Of a DNA stretch of 64,000 nt, positions 1 through 8,601 are shown in pieces. Source of the stretch: an uncultured Ruminococcus sp. (GTDB lineage Bacteria > Bacillota > Clostridia > Oscillospirales > Acutalibacteraceae); assembly GCA_902765625.1 (NCBI GenBank), contig CACXAO010000001.1:1-64000 (forward strand), written 5' to 3'. The position numbers and the translations under genes are program-made. The notes beneath the pieces were generated by a model, which worked only from the letters and a program-made list of their open reading frames with translations, had not been told where the DNA came from and searched no databases. Within the stretch, counting starts at the first letter, position 1, and each line of letters opens with the position of its first letter.

Positions 1-464
1 TGGTGTTCACGCAGTTCAGGGAGCTGACGGGACATTTGGACGACTATCTCGCCGAGGTATTCGGCAGACGCGGCGGGGTGATCCACGGCGGCGTTCCCGT
101 CAAGGAGCGTACCGCGATCGTCGAGCGGTTCCAGAGCGAGAGCTATGTGCCGTATCTGGTGCTTTCCGTCAAGGCGGGCGGCACCGGGCTGAATCTGACA
201 AAGGCGAACCACGTCATTCATTTTGACCGCTGGTGGAATCCGTCGGTGGAGAATCAGGCGACCGACCGCGCGTTCCGCATCGGTCAGGACAAAAATGTGA
301 TGGTGCATAAATTCGTCTGCAAAGGCTCTGTCGAGGAAAAGATTGACGCTTTGATTTCCTCGAAAAAGGAGCTCGCCGAGAATGTCATCGGCGCGGGCGG
401 CGAGAGCTGGATCACAGAAATGGGCAACGACGAGCTGATGAAGCTGCTGCGATTGGAGGCGTAA
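1..464 (+). CDS. SNF2-family helicase, C-terminal part (partial)
   Basis: The gene enters from the left edge; only about 153 C-terminal residues are visible and the true start lies outside the window. They form the second RecA-like lobe of a SNF2/Swi2 ATPase: an FTQF motif near the start, KAGGTGLNLT (motif V) and QATDRAFRIGQ (motif VI with the arginine finger). The family consists of ATP-driven DNA translocases that remodel protein-DNA complexes. The stop is 3 nt before a SWIM zinc-finger gene. Bacterial SNF2 enzymes are often coupled to a SWIM domain, either fused or as a neighbour, so the two products probably act together. The family call is firm; the DNA substrate is unknown. Confidence 0.93.
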   Translation, partial: VFTQFRELTGHLDDYLAEVFGRRGGVIHGGVPVKERTAIVERFQSESYVPYLVLSVKAGGTGLNLTKANHVIHFDRWWNPSVENQATDRAFRIGQDKNVMVHKFVCKGSVEEKIDALISSKKELAENVIGAGGESWITEMGNDELMKLLRLEA

Positions 465-467
465 GAA

Positions 468-1193
468 ATGGCGCGGTATTGGAATGAAATGAACTATCCT
501 CAGCCCACCGAGGAGGAACTGAAAGAAAACGCGAAGAATACGCGGAAAAAAGCGGCAGCAAAGGGGCAGACGCTGCACCCGATCGTGATCAAATCAAGGC
601 AGATCGCTAACAGCTGGTGGGGCAAGGCGTGGTGTCAGAATCTTGAGCGTTACGCCGATTTCGATACCAGACTGCCGCGCGGCAGACGCTATGTCCGCAC
701 GGGCGCGGTGATCGATTTGCAAATCAAAAAGGGCAAAATTCAGGCACGTGTGCAGGGTACGCGCAAAACGCCCTACAAGGTGGAGATCCGTATCAGTCCG
801 CTGTCGGAGCGGCGCATTGAGGAAATCACCGGCAAGTGCGAAACGCGCGTGGAAACGCTCGACCAGCTCGTGAACGGCGACTTCCCGAAGGAACTGAAGG
901 ACGTGTTTTTGGAGGATGGCGGACTGTTCCCCGAGCCGCGTGAAATCTCCTTTTCCTGCTCCTGCCCCGACTGGGCGGTGATGTGCAAGCATGTTGCGGC
1001 GTCCCTTTACGGCGTCGGCGCAAGGCTCGACGAGGAACCGCTGCTGTTCTTTTCACTGCGCGGCGTTGATACCAATAAATTCGTGGACGTGGTTATCTCA
1101 AGCCGCGTGGAATCCATGCTCGCAAACGTCGATAAGCCGAGCGACAGAATCATTCGGGATACAAGATTGGAAGATTTGTTCGGAGTTTTGTAG
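468..1193 (+). CDS. SWIM zinc-finger protein
   Basis: 241 residues. A SWIM zinc-binding motif of the CxC-x6-CxH type lies at Cys164, Cys166, Cys173 and His175, in the stretch CSCPDWAVMCKH. SWIM domains bind DNA or protein and commonly accompany bacterial SNF2 ATPases. The N-terminal half carries a conserved-looking block around WWGKAWCQNLE (residues 50-60) and a basic RGRR stretch at 71-74. The gene starts 3 nt after the helicase stop, which implies translational coupling and a shared complex. It is followed 9 nt later by a small unknown gene. The domain is certain from the cysteine/histidine spacing; the cellular role is inferred from the neighbour. Confidence 0.9.
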   Translation: MARYWNEMNYPQPTEEELKENAKNTRKKAAAKGQTLHPIVIKSRQIANSWWGKAWCQNLERYADFDTRLPRGRRYVRTGAVIDLQIKKGKIQARVQGTRKTPYKVEIRISPLSERRIEEITGKCETRVETLDQLVNGDFPKELKDVFLEDGGLFPEPREISFSCSCPDWAVMCKHVAASLYGVGARLDEEPLLFFSLRGVDTNKFVDVVISSRVESMLANVDKPSDRIIRDTRLEDLFGVL

Positions 1194-1202
1194 GAGGAAA
1201 TC

Positions 1203-1544
1203 ATGTATCAGGTAATCGAAAAGGATTGGAAGCTGTTCCGCAAGCTGCTGCCCGGCTGGCAGGAAGCGTATATGGAGCGGCTCGCAAAGGAATATATCGA
1301 ATTGCTCAGCAGCGACAGGCAGGCGTCTGATAAATTTTGGGAGCTTGATCAACGAATCAAACAGGATAAGCGGCGCACAGGCGTGTTGGCGAGAGGGGTA
1401 AGCCGTTCCAATATGTTTCAGCTTATCATCAATCTGATTTATGAGGAAACGATTTCCGAGGACGACTTAAAAGAGTTTAGCGAAAGCCTTCGTGAGAATA
1501 TCCATGTATGGCTCGAAATTGACAGAAGATATCGTGATGAATAA
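1203..1544 (+). CDS. Hypothetical protein in the SNF2/SWIM operon
   Basis: 113 residues, charged and predicted mainly helical, with no signal peptide or membrane segment. I do not recognise a family. It begins 9 nt after the SWIM gene behind TAGGAGGAAATC, a strong ribosome site, and ends directly at a hairpin terminator, so it is the last gene of the helicase-SWIM unit. A distribution of charged residues without a low-complexity tract suggests a folded cytoplasmic protein. A role as an accessory subunit to the helicase pair is only a guess from position. Confidence 0.75.
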   Translation: MYQVIEKDWKLFRKLLPGWQEAYMERLAKEYIELLSSDRQASDKFWELDQRIKQDKRRTGVLARGVSRSNMFQLIINLIYEETISEDDLKEFSESLRENIHVWLEIDRRYRDE

Positions 1545-1545
1545 A

Positions 1546-1592
1546 AACAGGCTCTGCACAGAATTGCCGTCGTGCGGAGCCTGTTAATTTTC
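1546..1592. terminator. Terminator closing the SNF2/SWIM operon
   Basis: The 14-nt arms AACAGGCTCTGCAC (1546-1559) and GTGCGGAGCCTGTT (1572-1585) pair with a single G-T. A partial T tract follows. It sits between convergent genes and may serve both strands. Confidence 0.8.
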
Positions 1593-1612
1593 AGATTTAT
1601 AAATTTTTATTC

Positions 1613-3307
1613 TTATTTCCTGTCTATCATCCCATAGTTACGCAATTCCCGATGATAAGCCGTTCTTCTGGAATACTGCTGCTTCCAATTCAACAGATAG
1701 TCGTTTTTGGACGATATCCTGCCCTCGGATTCCATGATTTCGCCGATAACTGCCGCGTATGCCGCGCATGTTGCGTAATCATTACGCAGATTGTATTGCA
1801 TCACGTTGGCTGTGTACTGTGCGCAGTGCTTTTGCAGAATATCTAACGCGCTTTCGCGGTCGGGCAAAGGCGTATGGCTGCGGCATTTTTGCAGACAATC
1901 CCACAACATATCGGTATTATCTGAAATCTCGCTTATACCAAGTCCTTTGACATATTCTTTTGCATGGAATGGCAAAGCGGTTTCGAGAATGCGCAGCATT
2001 TCCTTGCCGCCCTCACGGATTGCACCGTCAGGATACAAAAACAGGGCGATCAACGCGGCTCCTTGCAGAAAGATTCCTGAATCATAGCTGCTGTTTGGCA
2101 TAAACAAATCCGCATAAGCGTTTTGAAATTCACCGCTTAAAAAACGGCTGAATCTGACGGTACTCTCTCCAAGCCTGTTGTGCTTAAGAAAACTTTTGAA
2201 ATGCTGTTCGTGATAGTCAGAAATCATTGACTGTAATTCTTCAAGGCATTTCTCATAATCGGGGTGATTCACTAAAGCACGGAGATAGTTTACGGCGGTG
2301 CTGTTTGAACGGAACGCCTCTGTCCGGCAGTATGCAGCACATTCAGCGTTGCCGAGTTTGAGCGCGGTTTCTGCAGTTTGCAAGGCTATTTCGCTTCGCA
2401 CAATATCATTAGGGTCGATGCTGCCAAGAGCCTCCAACCCGGTTTCTAACCTTGCTGCGACATTGTCCTGCAAGGAAAGCACCTTTAAATACAGCTCGGG
2501 GTGAAGCTTAACAGACTGACGCGCTGTTTCCAAAGCGCTCACCGGATCAGCTTGCATTTCCATTGCTTCATCTAAATAATCGTCAGCTGCAGGATCCTCT
2601 TTGGTTTGAAGATAAAGAATCCAGTCCTTTAGAAATGCATCAAAGTCGGGCAGTTCCTTGGGAGAGTGCTGCATCAGTTCTTCCAGCGTCCAGCCCGCGA
2701 AATGGTTAAAGTGCGTTCCGACCCGATATAAGGCTGCGGCGCGCTCTTGTCCCGAAGATGTAAAGTAGACGGCGCAGGCAATATCCAACAGCATAAGTTT
2801 TGCTGAAAAATCCACAAGGTCGTACGTTTCGAGATCCTCAATATTCAGTGTATCGTCATTGTAATCCGAATACTCCCCGTCTGCCTGAACTTCTAAAATC
2901 AGCAGAATATGACCGATACGGCGGGCTTGTTCGTACTCCTCGCAGGCAATGAGCCGGTGCAGCTCCGAGCCGGCGTCTTCAATGACAGAAAGAAGGTCGT
3001 CGTTGTCTTCAAAGAGGAAATCCGGCTCGTCAGAGGCATACCAATCGTCCCACTCTTCGTTATATTCGGAATCAAGACGGTATTCACCCGAAATGATTTT
3101 GGCAAGCTCTTCATACAAATCATCAGGAACCGTTTCTTCGGTTCCAGTCTCCTCAATATAATCATCGCTTAACATGGACACTAACCAATCCCTGCGTTCC
3201 TCAGGCAAGGTCCGCGCGATATGATGGATGCTTTCTGCAAGCTCCTCCTTTGTCATTTTTGAAGTCGTTTCATCAATCATTTTCAGAAATTGCGGTAGAT
3301 TCATCAT
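1613..3307 (-). CDS. Hypothetical protein, large, helical-repeat-like
   Basis: 564 residues, acidic, without signal peptide or membrane segment. The N-terminus (about 1-50) is rich in helix formers with a conserved-looking TLPEERRDWLVSML block. Residues 70-120 hold an acidic, tryptophan-containing stretch. The remainder reads like a TPR/alpha-solenoid (alternating Ala/Leu helices such as AETALKLGNAECAAYCR), but I cannot assign a named family. It is transcribed toward the SNF2/SWIM operon and shares its terminator zone. An association with the SWIM/helicase system is possible but unproven. The start at 3307 is the first methionine; the one after it, at 3304, is equally plausible. Confidence 0.75.
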   Translation of the reverse strand: MMNLPQFLKMIDETTSKMTKEELAESIHHIARTLPEERRDWLVSMLSDDYIEETGTEETVPDDLYEELAKIISGEYRLDSEYNEEWDDWYASDEPDFLFEDNDDLLSVIEDAGSELHRLIACEEYEQARRIGHILLILEVQADGEYSDYNDDTLNIEDLETYDLVDFSAKLMLLDIACAVYFTSSGQERAAALYRVGTHFNHFAGWTLEELMQHSPKELPDFDAFLKDWILYLQTKEDPAADDYLDEAMEMQADPVSALETARQSVKLHPELYLKVLSLQDNVAARLETGLEALGSIDPNDIVRSEIALQTAETALKLGNAECAAYCRTEAFRSNSTAVNYLRALVNHPDYEKCLEELQSMISDYHEQHFKSFLKHNRLGESTVRFSRFLSGEFQNAYADLFMPNSSYDSGIFLQGAALIALFLYPDGAIREGGKEMLRILETALPFHAKEYVKGLGISEISDNTDMLWDCLQKCRSHTPLPDRESALDILQKHCAQYTANVMQYNLRNDYATCAAYAAVIGEIMESEGRISSKNDYLLNWKQQYSRRTAYHRELRNYGMIDRK

Positions 3308-3372
3308 TTGTCACCCTTTTTTGAAATCTTTAGATTCAGTATAGCACCTAATGACGTGAATTACAACGAAAA

Positions 3373-3408
3373 ACAGGCTCGGCGTAACAGAAATTACACC
3401 GAGCCTGT
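3373..3408 (-). terminator. Terminator after the frameshifted small gene
   Basis: A hairpin with 15-nt arms (3373-3387 and 3394-3408, one mismatch, 6-nt loop) is followed on the minus strand by TTTTTCGTTG. It lies about 6 nt past the stop of the broken small gene and upstream of the 564-residue gene. Confidence 0.75.
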
Positions 3409-3413
3409 CAATA

Positions 3414-3598
3414 TTAATAATAATTTCCCCTCTCGAATACACACTGATAAAAACTGCCTTCGTCAATATGTACTATCTCCAGCCCATTCTGTTGTGCAAG
3501 TCCAACATGGCGAAGCAGAATTTTTGCCAGTTTTTCAACGTTATCTGTGACGGGTCACCCTCGCGGATACGCAGTGTTCTAATTCCTGTAGCTTTCAT
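3414..3598 (-). pseudogene. Small gene with an apparent single-base frameshift
   Basis: An ATG at 3598 with a good ribosome site (AAGGAG, 9 nt upstream) opens a frame reading MKATGIRTLRIREGDPS. That frame runs into unlike-looking residues and stops after 41 codons. One base of shift near position 3544 continues naturally as DNVEKLAKILLRHVGLAQ and on to the end EGSFYQCVFERGNYY, stopping at 3414. The full span is 185 nt, that is 61 codons plus 2 nt, as expected for a one-base deletion in a gene of about 61 residues. A terminator follows directly. The family is not recognised. A sequencing or assembly indel, a real mutation, or recoding would all fit. Confidence 0.55.
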
Positions 3599-3728
3599 AT
3601 CCAAATCTCCTTAAAGAATTATTTAGCAAATGTTTTGCAAGATTATTGTTTGGAATAGAAAAATTTTTATTCGTAAGTTTCCGCGTTGGAGGAATTTGGA
3701 AGGCATATCAAAAGATATTGAACGTAAA

Positions 3729-3852
3729 AAATTTTAGGAACCTCTAAAAATCTCTATGGGTAACCGCAGAAGCTACAGAACCGACCACCCGGCCAACATC
3801 CTTCCGGATCAAGCCTGGCGACAACGAGCTGCCCTTTATTCCAAATAAATGA
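3729..3852 (+). other. Possible gene remnant or short transcript before a terminator
   Basis: Between the small broken gene and the ABC exporter, one frame reads WVTAEATEPTTRPTSF and ends PGDNELPFIPNK before TGA at 3850-3852, with a stop codon just upstream and no start. Another frame gives a 30-codon reading frame from ATG at 3757. A terminator follows at once, so something may be transcribed here. It could be the tail of a decayed gene or a small RNA. The rest of 3600-4010 shows nothing I can name. Confidence 0.25.
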
Positions 3853-3857
3853 TCTAT

Positions 3858-3888
3858 AGTCCGGTGCTTTGGCACGGGCTTATTTTTT
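3858..3888 (+). terminator. Terminator-like hairpin
   Basis: Imperfect arms AGTCCGGTGC and GCACGGGCTT are followed by ATTTTTTTG. No intact plus-strand gene precedes it. Confidence 0.5.
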
Positions 3889-4027
3889 TGACTAAAAAGC
3901 TTTTGTCAATATGTGCTGTGCTGCCGGCGGTCAATTCTGTCCGGCAGCCTAAAATTCATTACAACAGGTTGTTTTTAAAAATTTTTACGGCAAGGCGGTA
4001 TTTGTTGCTCTTTTGTCATACTCTGTG

Positions 4028-4036
4028 TGATATACT
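4028..4036 (+). promoter_or_regulatory. Extended -10 promoter of the ABC exporter
   Basis: TGATATACT is an extended -10 element (TGn plus TATACT at 4031-4036). No well-spaced -35 is visible. The start codon is at 4083 behind AAAGGAG. Confidence 0.5.
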
Positions 4037-4082
4037 GTAGCCACAGTCAAGGAAATAAATCAAAACAGTAAAGGAGATCGCT

Positions 4083-4976
4083 ATGAACTATATTCTTACT
4101 ACAGAAAATCTGACTAAAATATACGGACAAAAAAAGGCGGCAAACAACATTAATATTCATATTCGCGAGGGCTCCATTTACGGTTTGATCGGCCGAAACG
4201 GAGCAGGCAAGACAACCGTTATGAGAATGATCAGCGGCTTGTCAAAACCCACCGGCGGCAGTTATCAGATGCACGGCGAGCACAGATTCGGCGTGGGAGT
4301 TCTGATCGAAAGTCCCGGCATATATCCGAATATGTCAGCCGAAGAAAACCTCAGACTCAAATGTATCGCAATGGGCTGCTACAAAAAGGAATATGTTCAG
4401 CAGCTTCTGAGCATAGTCGGTCTGAGCGACACAGGCAAAAAACACGCGGGTTCGTTCTCGCTGGGCATGCGTCAGCGTCTGGGCATTGCGCTCGCGCTGG
4501 TAGGCGACCCTAAGATGATCGTTCTCGACGAGCCGATAAACGGTCTTGACCCTCAGGGTATTGTCGAGGTCAGACAGACGCTAGAAAAGCTGAGGCAGGA
4601 AAAGGGCATCACCATCATGATTTCCAGCCACATCCTTGACGAGCTTGGAAAGCTGGCTGACAGCTACGGCATTATTCACGAGGGCGAGCTGCTCGACGAG
4701 TTTTCAATCGGGGAGCTGTCGACCCGCTGCGGACAGCACGCTGTGGTAAACGCCCCGGATACAAACAGGGCCCTCGAGGTTCTGCACAACGCCGGTTTTG
4801 AACAGATCGAGGTTGACCCCGACGGCAAAATCCGCATCGAGGGCGCGATAGACAGAACCTGTGAGATAAACAGGATGCTTATCGGCAGCGGCGTGGATGT
4901 AAAGGAAATTTACGTAAAGAACATCTCGCTGGAGGATTATTATCTCAGCGTAACGGGAGGGTATAATAATGGCTAA
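4083..4976 (+). CDS. ABC transporter ATP-binding protein (BcrA/lantibiotic-immunity type)
   Basis: 297 residues. Walker A (GRNGAGKTT, about residues 38-46), the signature region SFSLGMRQRLG, Walker B (MIVLDEPINGLDP) and a switch histidine (SSHIL) are all present, so it is an active-looking ATPase. The sequence most resembles exporters of the BcrA/NatA/lantibiotic-protection group, which expel cationic peptides or lipid-targeting antibiotics. It overlaps the permease gene by 8 nt, and the two form a simple ATPase-permease pair at the inner membrane. No two-component regulator is adjacent. The ATPase identity is certain; the substrate is inferred. Confidence 0.9.
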   Translation: MNYILTTENLTKIYGQKKAANNINIHIREGSIYGLIGRNGAGKTTVMRMISGLSKPTGGSYQMHGEHRFGVGVLIESPGIYPNMSAEENLRLKCIAMGCYKKEYVQQLLSIVGLSDTGKKHAGSFSLGMRQRLGIALALVGDPKMIVLDEPINGLDPQGIVEVRQTLEKLRQEKGITIMISSHILDELGKLADSYGIIHEGELLDEFSIGELSTRCGQHAVVNAPDTNRALEVLHNAGFEQIEVDPDGKIRIEGAIDRTCEINRMLIGSGVDVKEIYVKNISLEDYYLSVTGGYNNG

Positions 4977-5754
4977 TCTGATCAAAATGGACATGCGCAG
5001 GCTGTTCCACTCAAAGGTATTTTACATCACAATGGGCATCGTAGCCTTTTTGAATATCGTAATACTTGCGGCTGTACCGATGGTATCAAAGCTTTTGATG
5101 CCGCAGGCAGAGGCAGGAGTAACAAATCTCTCATCGATCATCGCGGGACCGTTTTCGATCGGATGGATGATAATCGCGGTATTTATTTCGATGGTAAGCT
5201 TTTCTTACGCCGATATGGCGAACGGCTACATCAAAAATATCGCCGGACAGATTTCGCGCAGAAGCGACTCCGTATTTTCGAAGCTTGTTGTAATAGGAAT
5301 TCACAATCTTGTGTTCTTCGTAGTTGCTTCGCTCTCGATGCTGCTCGGCAACCTTATCGGCTGCGGCTTGGGCGGAGGTCAGATCGTCGCTGATTCTCAG
5401 GTATTCGGCGGAATCCTCACGCTGCTTCTCAAGTGGCTGCTCAGCATGGCGGTTTGCTCGATTCTTCTGTTCTTCACAACAGGCGTCAAAAACAAAACTC
5501 TGGCTACCATTATCGGCGTGGTTCTGGGCACAGGCACAATGGGCTTGGTCTACGGCGGAATCAACGCGGCGGTATCCGGTATCTTCAAGGTTGAAGGCTT
5601 CGACCTTTCGATGTATATGCCCGACAGCCTGCTTAGCAGCGTTAACGTGACGGACAACACAGGCGTTATCAACGCGGTCATCGTTTCGGCAGCGTTCATC
5701 GCGGTGTTCACGGCGCTCACAGTTAAGGTTTTCAATACAAAAGATATAAAATAA
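4969..5754 (+). CDS. ABC-2 type permease subunit
   Basis: 261 residues with about six hydrophobic membrane segments and the short cytoplasmic N-terminus (ANLIKMDMRRLFHSK) typical of ABC-2/BcrB-like permeases. It starts inside the last codons of the ATPase gene, so the two are translationally coupled. It is predicted to form the membrane channel of the exporter. A hairpin follows downstream. The substrate cannot be read from the sequence; bacitracin, lantibiotic or lipid-type export is typical of the group. Confidence 0.88.
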   Translation: MANLIKMDMRRLFHSKVFYITMGIVAFLNIVILAAVPMVSKLLMPQAEAGVTNLSSIIAGPFSIGWMIIAVFISMVSFSYADMANGYIKNIAGQISRRSDSVFSKLVVIGIHNLVFFVVASLSMLLGNLIGCGLGGGQIVADSQVFGGILTLLLKWLLSMAVCSILLFFTTGVKNKTLATIIGVVLGTGTMGLVYGGINAAVSGIFKVEGFDLSMYMPDSLLSSVNVTDNTGVINAVIVSAAFIAVFTALTVKVFNTKDIK

Positions 5755-5772
5755 CACATTCTACCTTTCTTT

Positions 5773-5826
5773 GGCGGCAGGCACGCGGCAAAACGCTTCG
5801 GGTCTGCCGCCTCTCACTTGATTTTT
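5773..5826 (+). terminator. Terminator after the ABC exporter
   Basis: Arms GGCGGCAG (5773-5780) and CTGCCGCC (5804-5811) form the stem. The T run is weak and delayed (ATTTTTC at 5821-5827). Confidence 0.45.
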
Positions 5827-5846
5827 CGGATATTTTTGGTTATAAT
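5818..5846 (+). promoter_or_regulatory. Promoter of the DUF3783 gene
   Basis: TTGATT (5818-5823), a 17-bp spacer, then TATAAT (5841-5846). It overlaps the tail of the preceding terminator. Confidence 0.75.
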
Positions 5847-5865
5847 TGAAACGAGGTGAACGATA

Positions 5866-6243
5866 ATGACAGAGGTACTCCTATTTAATATAGAAAACGG
5901 CAAGGCGATTAAGATCAAGAACCTGTGCCGTCAGATGTATATTTCAGCGCGCGTGATTGACGAGAGCGAATACGGCATAAAGCTTTCGACCCTGCTCGGA
6001 CGCGGTGACGACCGAACCGAAAAGCCGCACGGCGCGATAGACGGCGAAATGCTCTATCTTGCGGATTTTAACGGCGGACTGCTCAATATCTTTCTCAATC
6101 AGCTCCGCAGACATAAGGCTGCCGTCGCGCTCAAAGCGGTAATGACGGAGACAAACATTGATTTCACTCCGTATGAGCTGTATCATGAGCTGAAAACGGA
6201 GCATGAAACGCTGAACGGTACGTCCGGAACACGCAGCAAATAA
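5866..6243 (+). CDS. DUF3783 family protein
   Basis: 125 residues. The sequence (VLLFNIENGKAIKIKNLC near the start, then a block around LLNIFLNQLRRHKAAVALKA, then TPYELYHELKTEHE near the end) matches the DUF3783 family of small cytoplasmic Firmicutes proteins. I recall no defined function for this family. It is a single gene with its own promoter and a hairpin terminator. The ribosome site is GAGGTG, 8 nt before ATG. Confidence 0.75.
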   Translation: MTEVLLFNIENGKAIKIKNLCRQMYISARVIDESEYGIKLSTLLGRGDDRTEKPHGAIDGEMLYLADFNGGLLNIFLNQLRRHKAAVALKAVMTETNIDFTPYELYHELKTEHETLNGTSGTRSK

Positions 6244-6252
6244 AACAAGATG

Positions 6253-6283
6253 AAGCGTCCGTCAGAAGCGGACGTTTTGCTTT
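6253..6283 (+). terminator. Terminator of the DUF3783 gene
   Basis: Stem CGTCCG (6256-6261) with CGGACG (6269-6274), followed by TTTTGCTTT. Confidence 0.8.
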
Positions 6284-6288
6284 GACAC

Positions 6289-6316
6289 TTGACAAATTAT
6301 TTAAAAAGGCTACAAT
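6289..6316 (+). promoter_or_regulatory. Promoter of htpG
   Basis: TTGACA (6289-6294), a 16-bp spacer, TACAAT (6311-6316). A second TTGACA lies 7 bp upstream at 6282-6287. No CIRCE inverted repeat is visible, so HrcA control is not supported. Confidence 0.75.
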
Positions 6317-6355
6317 ATTATAGGATAATAAATATAAAGAGGTATCAACACAATC

Positions 6356-8236
6356 ATGGAAAAAAAGCAATTCAAATCCGAATCCAAGCGCCTGCTTGAT
6401 TTGATGATCAACTCCATCTATACGCACAAGGAGATTTTCCTGCGCGAGCTGATTTCAAACGCAAGCGACGCTATCGACAAGCTCTGCTTTATCGCGCTCA
6501 CCGACGACAAGCTCGGCATGACCCGCAGCGATTTTTTCATTGAGCTGAGCGCCGACAAGGACAACCGCACCCTCACCGTCACCGACAACGGTATCGGCAT
6601 GGACAGAGACGACCTCGAGAACAACCTCGGCACCATCGCTTCCTCGGGTTCGTATAAGTTCAAGCAGGAGCTTGAGAATAAATCGGACGACATCGACATC
6701 ATCGGTCAGTTCGGCGTAGGCTTCTATTCCGCATTCATGGTTGCAAAGCACATCACCGTTATCACAAAGAAGTACGGCAGCGACACCGCCTACCGCTGGG
6801 AGTCCTCGGGCGCTGACGGCTACACTATCGAGGAATGCGAGCGCGAGAGCCTCGGCACCGAAATCATCCTCGAGATGAAGGACAACACCGACGACGAAAG
6901 CTACGACGAGTTCCTTGAGCAGTACCGCGTTCAGGGTCTTGTAAAGAGATATTCCGACTACATCCGCTATCCGATCGTCATGGAGATGTCAAAGAGCCGC
7001 GTCAAGGAGGAGACCAAGGACAGCGAGCATCCCGAGTATGAGGAGTACTTTGAGCGCGAAACCCTCAACAGCATGGTTCCCATCTGGCAGCGTCCCAAGA
7101 AGGACGTTACTCAGGACGAGTACGACAAGTTCTATCAGGAAAAGTTCATGGCTATGGAGAAGCCTATCCGCACAATCGTCACCTCCGTCGAGGGCGTTGT
7201 GACCTACAAGGCTCTGCTCTATATCCCGACCTCAACTCCCTACGACTACTACACCAAGGAGTACAAAAAGGGTCTGCAGCTCTACTCAAGCGGCGTTCTC
7301 ATCACCGACAACTGCGAGGAGCTTGTTCCAGAGCACTTCCGCTTTGTAAAGGGTATCGTCGACACCGCCGACCTCTCGCTCAATATTTCGCGCGAAATGC
7401 TGCAGCACGACCGTCATCTGCTCACGATAGCCCAGAACCTCGAGAAGAAGGTCAAGAACGAGCTTACCTCGATGCTCAGCAACAGCCGCGAGGACTACGA
7501 AAAGTTCTTCAAGGCGTTCGGCAGACAGCTCAAGTACGGCGTAGTTTCCGACTACGGCATGCACAAGGACGAGCTTGTTGACCTGCTGCTCTTCTACTCC
7601 TCAACCGAGAAGAAGCCCGTTACTCTCTCTGAGTACGTTGACCGCATGAAGGAGGAACAGAAGTTCATCTACTTCGCTACAGGCGAAAACGCCGCCGCGA
7701 TCGACGCGCTTCCTCAGACCGAGCTGCTCCGCTCAAAGGGCTTTGAGATCCTCTACTGCACCGAGGATGTTGACGAGTTCACCCTCCAGACACTCATGAC
7801 CTACAAGGAGAAGAAGTTCTGCTCAGCTACAAACGACGACCTCGGAATCGAGAACGATGAGGAGAAGAAGGACGAGAAGGACAGCTCGGCTGTGCTCACC
7901 TTCGTCAAGGAGACCCTCGGCAGCAAGGTCGCTGAGGTTGAGGCTTCAAAGAAGCTCGTTTCTCACCCCGTATGCCTCACCGCAAAGGGCGGCATCTCGT
8001 TTGAGATGGAGAAGTACTTCAACGCGGTTCAGCCCGACAGCGGCATGAAGGCACAGCGCGTGCTCGAGCTGAACATGAACCACGCCGCCGTAAAGAAGAT
8101 GGAGGAGCTGATTCAGACCGATATCGACAAGGCGCGCAAGTACGCCGAGGTGCTTTACTGTCAGGCGCTGCTCATCGCGGGTCTGCCTCTCGAGAACCCC
8201 TCGGAGTACACTGACCTCGTTTGCTCGCTGATGTAA
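6356..8236 (+). CDS. htpG: Chaperone protein HtpG (Hsp90)
   Basis: 626 residues, the usual HtpG length. The GHKL ATPase domain is N-terminal, with the N-box ELISNASDAIDKL, the D-N-G-I-G-M motif and the lid motif GQFGVGFYSAF. Middle and C-terminal dimerisation domains follow. The protein is a cytosolic ATP-driven chaperone that acts late in client folding and in stress. It is monocistronic, with a promoter near 6289 and a terminator immediately after the stop. Codon choice is strongly biased (for example AAG and GAC), as in highly expressed genes. Confidence 0.97.
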   Translation: MEKKQFKSESKRLLDLMINSIYTHKEIFLRELISNASDAIDKLCFIALTDDKLGMTRSDFFIELSADKDNRTLTVTDNGIGMDRDDLENNLGTIASSGSYKFKQELENKSDDIDIIGQFGVGFYSAFMVAKHITVITKKYGSDTAYRWESSGADGYTIEECERESLGTEIILEMKDNTDDESYDEFLEQYRVQGLVKRYSDYIRYPIVMEMSKSRVKEETKDSEHPEYEEYFERETLNSMVPIWQRPKKDVTQDEYDKFYQEKFMAMEKPIRTIVTSVEGVVTYKALLYIPTSTPYDYYTKEYKKGLQLYSSGVLITDNCEELVPEHFRFVKGIVDTADLSLNISREMLQHDRHLLTIAQNLEKKVKNELTSMLSNSREDYEKFFKAFGRQLKYGVVSDYGMHKDELVDLLLFYSSTEKKPVTLSEYVDRMKEEQKFIYFATGENAAAIDALPQTELLRSKGFEILYCTEDVDEFTLQTLMTYKEKKFCSATNDDLGIENDEEKKDEKDSSAVLTFVKETLGSKVAEVEASKKLVSHPVCLTAKGGISFEMEKYFNAVQPDSGMKAQRVLELNMNHAAVKKMEELIQTDIDKARKYAEVLYCQALLIAGLPLENPSEYTDLVCSLM

Positions 8237-8249
8237 TTTTAATAAAAAA

Positions 8250-8286
8250 TAAAACCTTGTATCCGATTTGGGTACAAGGTTTTTTG
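8250..8286. terminator. Bidirectional terminator between htpG and the minus-strand operon
   Basis: AAACCTTGTATCC pairs with GGGTACAAGGTTT, flanked by A and T runs on the two sides, so it can serve both convergent units. Confidence 0.88.
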
Positions 8287-8287
8287 C

Positions 8288-8599
8288 TTATCTGCGTTTT
8301 CTGAGCCGCTTTACCTCGTCGCTGTAGTCCTGCGCAAGGTCTTTAAGCTCCTGCTTGTTTACGGTCAGGCTGCTGCCTGTGATTTCGTTTGTGATGTCGG
8401 CATTTTCGCCGCTTGTTTTGAGGGTGAAAATATTGCCGCTCAGCTCGCCGTCGCCGTCAGACTCAAGCGCGGCGGTGATTTCCTTTAATATGCTGCGCTC
8501 GGCAAGGAGAAATTCGCCTGCAAGCGCGTATCTGCTTTCGGCAAAAACCGCGACCGGAATCGTCTTTCTGCCTTCCCTGATCTTGAACGTGTATTCCAT
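8288..8599 (-). CDS. Hypothetical small protein
   Basis: 103 residues, soluble, with a strongly basic C-terminus (KRLRKRR). I recognise no family. It is the last gene of a three-gene minus-strand operon (acetyltransferase, lipoprotein, this gene), starting 2 nt after the lipoprotein stop. The N-terminal YTFKIREGRKTIPVAVF stretch suggests a beta-sheet start. No catalytic motif is visible. Confidence 0.75.
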   Translation of the reverse strand: MEYTFKIREGRKTIPVAVFAESRYALAGEFLLAERSILKEITAALESDGDGELSGNIFTLKTSGENADITNEITGSSLTVNKQELKDLAQDYSDEVKRLRKRR

Positions 8600-8601
8600 C
8601 G

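Noticed and set aside
6282..6355. CIRCE element upstream of htpG
   Set aside because: No TTAGCACTC-N9-GAGTGCTAA pattern was found.
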